Assembly: GCA_913050105.1 (NCBI GenBank) | Contig: CAJWZN010000044.1 | Coordinates: 1-9,873, forward strand | Direction: 5' to 3' | Source: an uncultured Synechococcus sp. | GTDB lineage: Bacteria > Cyanobacteriota > Cyanobacteriia > PCC-6307 > Cyanobiaceae | DNA length: 9,873 nt | In this document: one piece after another, positions 6,788-9,873 of the stretch | How the letters are laid out: each line of letters starts with the position of its first letter | Numbering within the stretch: the first letter of the stretch is position 1 | The notes under the pieces: model-generated | What the model was told of the DNA's origin: nothing | The model's input: only the letters and a program-made list of their open reading frames with translations | Databases searched by the model: none | Position numbers and translations under genes: made by a program

Positions 6788-7456
6788 GTGCCTGACGATC
6801 TCACCACTCCGGATTCAGCTGAGGTGCTTGACCTGCCGGCCCCCAATGAGGGGGAGGAGGGCACTGCAGATGTTGCGTCGGCGGCCAGCACCGCTGTAGC
6901 CCGCTGGTATGCGGTGCAGGTGGCATCCAGCTGCGAGAAAAAAGTGAAGGCCACCCTGGAGCAACGGGCCGTCACGCTCGGAGTGAGTAACCGAATCCTT
7001 GAAATCGAAATTCCGCAGACCCCGGCGGTGAAAGTGAAGAAGGACGGCAGCCGTCAGTCGACAGAAGAGAAGGTGTTTCCCGGCTATGTCTTGGTGCGGA
7101 TGGTCCTCGATGAGGACACCATGATGGCGGTGCGCAGCACGCCGAACGTGATCAACTTTGTTGGTGCTGAGGACCGTCGGGCAACCGGGAAGGCTCGTGG
7201 TCACATCAAGCCGCGCCCGCTCAGCCGCTCTGAAGTCGATCGCATCTTCAAGCGCGCGGCCGAGAAGAAGACCGTGGTCAAGGTGGATCTCACGGAAGGG
7301 GATCAGATCCTGGTGACGGCTGGCCCGTTCAAGGACTTCCAGGGCGAGGTGATCGAAGTCTCCGGCGAGCGCAACAAGCTCAAAGCCCTCCTCTCCATCT
7401 TCGGTCGCGAGACCCCGGTGGAACTCGAATTTTCCCAGATCAGCAAGCAGAGCTGA
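6788..7456 (+). CDS. nusG: Transcription termination/antitermination factor NusG
   Basis: NusG binds the RNA polymerase clamp through its N-terminal domain, suppresses pausing, and links polymerase to the ribosome (S10) or Rho through its KOW domain. From GTG 6788 the protein has 222 residues: a variable acidic N-terminal extension (1-37), the NGN domain (about 39-150; ARWYAVQVASSCEKKVKATL, then the FPGYVLVRM signature and TPNVINFVG), and a KOW domain (about 165-215; EGDQILVTAGPFKDFQGEVIEV, GRETPVELEF). GTG 6788 is preferred over an in-frame GTG at 6740, because the latter would overlap secE by 28 bp and add a stretch with no family character. The residues just after 6788 are poorly conserved, so the exact start remains uncertain. 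No Shine-Dalgarno is seen; the preceding 20 bases are C/T-rich. Confidence 0.95.
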   Translation: MPDDLTTPDSAEVLDLPAPNEGEEGTADVASAASTAVARWYAVQVASSCEKKVKATLEQRAVTLGVSNRILEIEIPQTPAVKVKKDGSRQSTEEKVFPGYVLVRMVLDEDTMMAVRSTPNVINFVGAEDRRATGKARGHIKPRPLSRSEVDRIFKRAAEKKTVVKVDLTEGDQILVTAGPFKDFQGEVIEVSGERNKLKALLSIFGRETPVELEFSQISKQS

Positions 7457-7568
7457 ATTTGACGCGGCGGCCGCTTCCCTGTGGAGGGCGGCCTAAGAAG
7501 CGGTTTGCCGCTTCGCCGCATCGGACCTTCGGGCCCGGTGATCCGCAGATGTCAAAAGCCGTTAGACG
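7457..7568 (+). promoter_or_regulatory. Structured rplK leader: putative three-way junction plus UUCG hairpin
   Basis: This 112-nt gap folds on paper into a compact RNA. P1 pairs GCGGC (7464-7468) with GCCGC (7515-7519). It encloses P2 (GGCCGC 7469-7474 with GCGGCC 7488-7493, extended by CC/GG across a TT bulge) and P3 (GAAGCGG 7497-7503 with CCGCTTC 7508-7514, loop TTTG). A further hairpin, P4, runs from 7519/7520 to 7540 with one A-C mismatch, one G-T wobble and a C(UUCG)G tetraloop. No T run follows any stem, so these are not plain intrinsic terminators. In E. coli, L1 represses rplK-rplA by binding the rplK leader, so an L1 or L11 autoregulatory site is a natural hypothesis. I do not recognise a known Rfam consensus. 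Confidence 0.5.
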
Positions 7569-7994
7569 ATGGCCAAAAAAATCACCGCTGTTATCAAGCT
7601 GGCCCTTCAGGCCGGCAAAGCCAACCCCGCGCCGCCGGTGGGTCCTGCCCTCGGCCAGCACGGTGTGAACATCATGATGTTCTGCAAGGAGTACAACGCT
7701 CGGACGCAGGACAAAGCCGGTTTCGTGATCCCGGTGGAGATTTCGGTCTATGAGGACCGCAGTTTCACCTTCATCACCAAGACGCCCCCGGCGTCGGTGC
7801 TGATCACCAAAGCCGCCAAGATCGACAAGGGCTCGGGCGAATCCGCCAAGGGCAATGTCGGCTCGATCAACCGGGCTCAGCTCGAGGAGATCGCCAAAAC
7901 CAAGCTTCCTGATCTCAACTGCACCAGCATTGAGTCCGCGATGCGGATCATCGAAGGCACCGCCCGCAACATGGGTGTTGCCATCAGCGACTGA
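7569..7994 (+). CDS. rplK: 50S ribosomal protein L11
   Basis: L11 binds the 23S GTPase-associated region at the base of the L7/L12 stalk, and affects factor GTPase activity and thiostrepton sensitivity. At 141 residues it has the standard length. The N-terminal domain shows the proline-rich switch segment ANPAPPVGPALGQHGVNIMMF (18-38, quoted here as its key residues P20, P22, P23, P26 and G29) and the conserved FCKEYN. The C-terminal RNA-binding domain has the SxGS-type loop region KGNVGSINRAQLEEIAKTK and ends with the characteristic SAMRIIEGTARNMGVAI. ATG 7569 gives the family start MAKKITAVIKL. The bases ahead (GCCGTTAGACG) contain no Shine-Dalgarno. It follows nusG after a structured 112-nt gap, and rplA follows after 69 nt. 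Confidence 0.99.
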   Translation: MAKKITAVIKLALQAGKANPAPPVGPALGQHGVNIMMFCKEYNARTQDKAGFVIPVEISVYEDRSFTFITKTPPASVLITKAAKIDKGSGESAKGNVGSINRAQLEEIAKTKLPDLNCTSIESAMRIIEGTARNMGVAISD

Positions 7995-8028
7995 CGTTGC
8001 TGCATCCCTGAACACCACTACCGGGGGA

Positions 8029-8043
8029 GACATCACTGATGTC
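8029..8043 (+). promoter_or_regulatory. Perfect hairpin in the rplK-rplA spacer
   Basis: GACATC (8029-8034) and GATGTC (8038-8043) form a 6-bp stem with a 3-nt loop, flanked by GGGGG (8023-8027) and CCCC (8051-8054), which could close a longer stem around an internal loop. It sits 20 nt ahead of the rplA ATG in a 69-nt gap, whereas in E. coli these genes almost touch. A role in L1 autocontrol is possible; alternatively the hairpin is an mRNA-processing or stability element. Speculative. Confidence 0.3.
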
Positions 8044-8063
8044 GTCCGCACCCCATCTCCGTT

Positions 8064-8771
8064 ATGCCAAAACTCTCCAAGCGCCTGGCGAGCCTCGCCA
8101 GCAAAATCGAGGATCGCGTCTACGAACCCCTCGAGGCGATTGCCCTGGTGAAGGGCAATGCCAACGCCAAGTTCGACGAAACGATGGAGGCCCATGTGCG
8201 CCTCGGCATCGATCCGAAGTACACCGACCAGCAGTTGCGCACCACGGTGGCGCTTCCCAACGGCACAGGTCAGAGCGTTCGCATCGCGGTGGTGACCCGC
8301 GGTGAGAAGGTTGCTGAAGCCAAGGCTGCCGGTGCTGAACTGGCTGGCGATGAAGATCTGGTGGAGACCATCGCCAAAGGCGAGATGGATTTCGACCTGT
8401 TGATCGCCACTCCGGACATGATGCCCAAAGTGGCCAAGCTCGGACGTGTGCTCGGCCCCCGTGGCCTGATGCCGAACCCCAAGGCCGGCACTGTGACCAC
8501 TGATCTGGCCTCTGCAATTCAGGAATTCAAGGCCGGCAAACTGGAATTCCGGGCAGATCGCACCGGCATCGTGCACGTGCGTTTCGGTAAGGCAAGTTTC
8601 AGCGCCGAGGCTCTGTTGGAGAATCTCAAGACCCTGCAGGAGACCATCGACCGCAACAAGCCGAGTGGTGCCAAGGGTCGTTACTGGAGGTCATTGTTTG
8701 TGACCTCCACCATGGGCCCGTCCGTGGAAGTGGATTTCTCCGCTCTGCAGGACATCGAGCAGGGAAGCTGA
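8064..8771 (+). CDS. rplA: 50S ribosomal protein L1
   Basis: L1 binds 23S helices 76-78, forms the mobile stalk that helps release deacylated tRNA from the E site, and in several bacteria represses its own operon. The 235 residues show the two-domain pattern: domain I (about 1-65 and 160-235) and inserted domain II. The family signature GRVLGPRGLMPNPKAGTVT lies around residues 127-145, with the RNA-contacting domain I motifs LRTTVALPNGTG and the C-terminal GRYWRSLFVTSTMGPSV. The Thr-Ser-Thr-Met-Gly-Pro motif near the end is strongly conserved for RNA binding. ATG 8064 is the family start MPKLSKR; it is preceded by a C/T-rich tract rather than a Shine-Dalgarno. A 237-nt non-coding leader separates it from rplJ. 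Confidence 0.99.
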   Translation: MPKLSKRLASLASKIEDRVYEPLEAIALVKGNANAKFDETMEAHVRLGIDPKYTDQQLRTTVALPNGTGQSVRIAVVTRGEKVAEAKAAGAELAGDEDLVETIAKGEMDFDLLIATPDMMPKVAKLGRVLGPRGLMPNPKAGTVTTDLASAIQEFKAGKLEFRADRTGIVHVRFGKASFSAEALLENLKTLQETIDRNKPSGAKGRYWRSLFVTSTMGPSVEVDFSALQDIEQGS

Positions 8772-9008
8772 TCAGGCTTTCCTTTACACTTTCAAACTGG
8801 CGAAAGCCAATTCGGGCATGCGCCCGGCCGGAGACAGCAGGATTTCAACACTCACGATTTCGATCGTGCCGTTTGATGTAATTCCCTGCCGAGGCAAACG
8901 CGACACGGTTTTTCCCCTCGGGGATTGGATCGGCAAGCGGCCTCGTCTTCATCCGAAGACTCGATCGGTCGCCTGCCCAGCTTGTTCCTTTGATCCGATC
9001 CAATCCCT
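8772..9008 (+). promoter_or_regulatory. rplJ 5' leader (putative L10-type autoregulatory leader)
   Basis: A 237-nt non-coding stretch dense in perfect stems: GGCTTTC/GAAAGCC (8775-8781 with 8802-8808); CGGGC/GCCCG (8813-8817 with 8822-8826); GCAGG/CCTGC (8837-8841 with 8885-8889) enclosing CACGAT-TTCG-ATCGTG (8853-8868); CCGAGG/CCTCGG (8889-8894 with 8916-8921); GTCTTC-ATCC-GAAGAC (8945-8960); and the long 13-bp pair 8921-8933 with 8995-9007 that reaches the start codon. CGAGGC (8890-8895) could instead pair with GCCTCG (8940-8945), so alternative folds exist. In E. coli, L10-(L7/L12) binds the rplJ leader and represses translation of rplJL; several phyla carry an L10 leader in Rfam. This stretch is in the right place and has the right complexity. 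TACACT at 8785-8790 could be a -10 box, but no -35 is seen. Confidence 0.65.
8921..9007 (+). repeat. 13-bp perfect inverted repeat closing on the rplJ start codon
   Basis: GGGATTGGATCGG (8921-8933) is the exact reverse complement of CCGATCCAATCCC (8995-9007). The 3' arm ends one base before the rplJ ATG (9009-9011), so pairing would bury the whole translation initiation region. The 61-nt loop holds its own perfect hairpin (8945-8960). A competing shorter pair, GATCGG (8963-8968) with CCGATC (8995-9000), uses the same 3' arm, which would allow a switch between two repressed or partly open folds. Confidence 0.8.
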
Positions 9009-9536
9009 ATGGGCCGCACGCTGGAGAACAAGCAGCAGATCGTCGGAGAGCTCAAAGGGCTCCTCGCCGAAGCCGAACTGGCACTTGTCCTTGATTTCAA
9101 GGGCCTGTCCATCAAGGAGATGTCCGACCTGCGGGATCGTCTGCGGGCCAGCGACAGCGTTTGCAAGGTGACCAAAAACACCTTGATGCGTCGTGCCATT
9201 GATGGTGACAGCAACTGGGCCAGCCTCGATTCCCTGCTGACCGGAACCAACGCCTTCGTCCTGGTGAAGGGCGATGTTGGTGCCGGTGTGAAGGCTGTTC
9301 AGACCTTCCAGAAGGAACTCAAGAAGTCCGAGACCAAGGGCGGCCTTTTCGAAGGCAAGCTCCTGTCTCAGGACGAGATCAAAGCCATTGCTGATCTCCC
9401 CTCCAAGGAGCAGCTCATGGCACAGATCGCCGGTGCTATCAACGCCGTGGCCACCAAGGTCGCTGTGGGTATCAACGAAGTTCCCTCTGGTATGGCCAGG
9501 GCGCTCAAGCAGCACGCCGAGGGCGGCGAAGGCTGA
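9009..9536 (+). CDS. rplJ: 50S ribosomal protein L10
   Basis: L10 anchors the L7/L12 dimers to the 23S GTPase-associated centre beside L11, and as the L10-(L7/L12) complex is the classical translational repressor of its own mRNA. The 175-residue protein has the N-terminal RNA-binding domain (family motifs VLDFKGLSIKEMSDLRDRLR, VTKNTLMRRA), a central Gly/Lys region, and a C-terminal amphipathic helix region (about 128-170; LPSKEQLMAQIAGAINAVAT and after) that carries the L7/L12 dimers. Its length allows several dimers, but their number cannot be read reliably here. ATG 9009 gives the family start MGRTLENKQ. No Shine-Dalgarno lies upstream; instead, the bases just ahead of ATG form the 3' arm of a 13-bp stem. 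rplL follows 54 bp downstream. Confidence 0.98.
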   Translation: MGRTLENKQQIVGELKGLLAEAELALVLDFKGLSIKEMSDLRDRLRASDSVCKVTKNTLMRRAIDGDSNWASLDSLLTGTNAFVLVKGDVGAGVKAVQTFQKELKKSETKGGLFEGKLLSQDEIKAIADLPSKEQLMAQIAGAINAVATKVAVGINEVPSGMARALKQHAEGGEG

Positions 9537-9537
9537 T

Positions 9538-9550
9538 TCGGCTCTGCCGA
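9538..9550 (+). other. Small hairpin right after the rplJ stop
   Basis: TCGGC (9538-9542) and GCCGA (9546-9550) form a perfect 5-bp stem with loop TCT, starting two bases after the rplJ stop codon (9534-9536) in the 54-bp rplJ-rplL gap. There is no T tract, so termination is unlikely. It could act as a 3'-end stabiliser or limit ribosome sliding between cistrons. The rest of the gap is T/C-rich (CTTCCCCTTTC) up to the rplL ATG and shows no Shine-Dalgarno. Confidence 0.3.
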
Positions 9551-9590
9551 GACCACTGTTCACTGATCTGTTGCTTCCCCTTTCAAAACC

Positions 9591-9873
9591 ATGTCTGCAA
9601 AAACCGACGAAATTCTCGAATCGCTGAAAACCCTCTCACTGCTTGAAGCTTCCGAGCTGGTCAAGCAGATTGAGGAGGCATTCGGTGTGTCCGCCGCTGC
9701 ATCCGCTGGCGTCGTGATGGCTGCCCCCGGCGCTGCTGCTGGTGGTGGAGAAGCCGTAGAGGAGAAGACCGAATTCGACGTCATCCTCGAAAGCTTCGAC
9801 GCTGCAGCGAAGATCAAAGTCCTCAAGGCTGTTCGCAACGCCACCGGCCTCGGCCTCGGCGATGCCAAGGCTC
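9591..9873 (+). CDS. rplL: 50S ribosomal protein L7/L12 (3' truncated by window end)
   Basis: L7/L12 is the multi-copy stalk protein that recruits and stimulates the translational GTPases. The visible 94 codons cover the N-terminal dimerisation helices (1-31; DEILESLKTLSLLEASELV), the flexible Ala/Gly-rich hinge (about 34-54; here with a GAAAGGG run) and the start of the C-terminal domain (EEKTEFDVILESF, then AAKIKVLKAVRNATGLGLGDAK with the factor-contacting lysines and the conserved GLGL). A full protein has about 125-135 residues, so roughly 35 are missing beyond the edge. ATG 9591 gives the family start MSAKTDEIL. It shares a leader and probably a transcript with rplJ. Confidence 0.98.
   Translation, partial: MSAKTDEILESLKTLSLLEASELVKQIEEAFGVSAAASAGVVMAAPGAAAGGGEAVEEKTEFDVILESFDAAAKIKVLKAVRNATGLGLGDAKA

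Noticed and set aside
7459..7487. TTGACG after nusG as the -35 of an rplK promoter
   Set aside because: No -10-like hexamer lies 16-18 bp downstream; the positions fall in the G-rich P2 stem.
7440..8576. 378-codon open frame on the minus strand opposite rplK and rplA
   Set aside because: It runs antisense to two ribosomal protein genes of standard length and across their spacer, with no recognisable motif; explained by codon bias of the + strand genes.
8818..9171. 117-codon + strand frame covering the rplJ leader and the start of rplJ
   Set aside because: It overlaps rplJ in another frame, has no family character (Cys/Pro/Arg-rich), and the region is better explained by dense RNA stems. A short leader peptide is not excluded but nothing supports it.

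Overview
The window is about 60% GC, ordinary core-genome DNA from a cyanobacterium, most probably a high-GC marine Synechococcus (or a close relative such as Cyanobium). The evidence is gene order and protein character: an ABC1/UbiB kinase, enolase, glyoxalase I, a ClpB2-type disaggregase, then secE-nusG-rplK-rplA-rplJ-rplL. There is no tRNA-Trp before secE. No database search was possible, so the taxon is an inference from recognised families and synteny. I see no insertion sequence, phage gene, CRISPR array, tRNA or rRNA.

Layout. (1) Positions 3-1891 (+): the 3' end of an unrecognised acidic protein, overlapping by one base the start of an ABC1/UbiB-family kinase-like protein. (2) Positions 1907-3199 (-): enolase, convergent with the kinase gene (15 bp apart) and divergent from the next gene across 111 bp. 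That gap holds a good -10 box for eno inside a perfect dyad. (3) Positions 3311-6456 (+): gloA and clpB2 overlap by 4 bases (ATGA), so they form a translationally coupled pair. (4) Positions 6528-9873 (+): secE, nusG, rplK, rplA, rplJ and the start of rplL. The window ends inside rplL, about three quarters of the way through.

Functionally the right half is the translocon/transcription-factor/ribosomal-stalk cluster. SecE belongs to the Sec translocon, NusG couples RNA polymerase to ribosomes, L11 and L10-(L7/L12) build the GTPase-associated stalk, and L1 builds the mobile L1 stalk. The left half combines central carbon metabolism (enolase), detoxification of its toxic by-product methylglyoxal (GloA) and protein disaggregation (ClpB2).

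The most interesting content is non-coding. The 237-nt gap before rplJ is a string of perfect hairpins. It ends in a 13-bp perfect long-range inverted repeat whose 3' arm stops one base before the rplJ start codon, which looks like an L10-type autoregulatory leader acting by occluding translation initiation. The 112-nt gap before rplK folds on paper into a three-way junction followed by a UUCG-capped hairpin. Almost all starts in the cluster lack a Shine-Dalgarno sequence and are instead preceded by C/U-rich tracts. These readings come from base pairing seen by eye; covariation and experiments would decide them.
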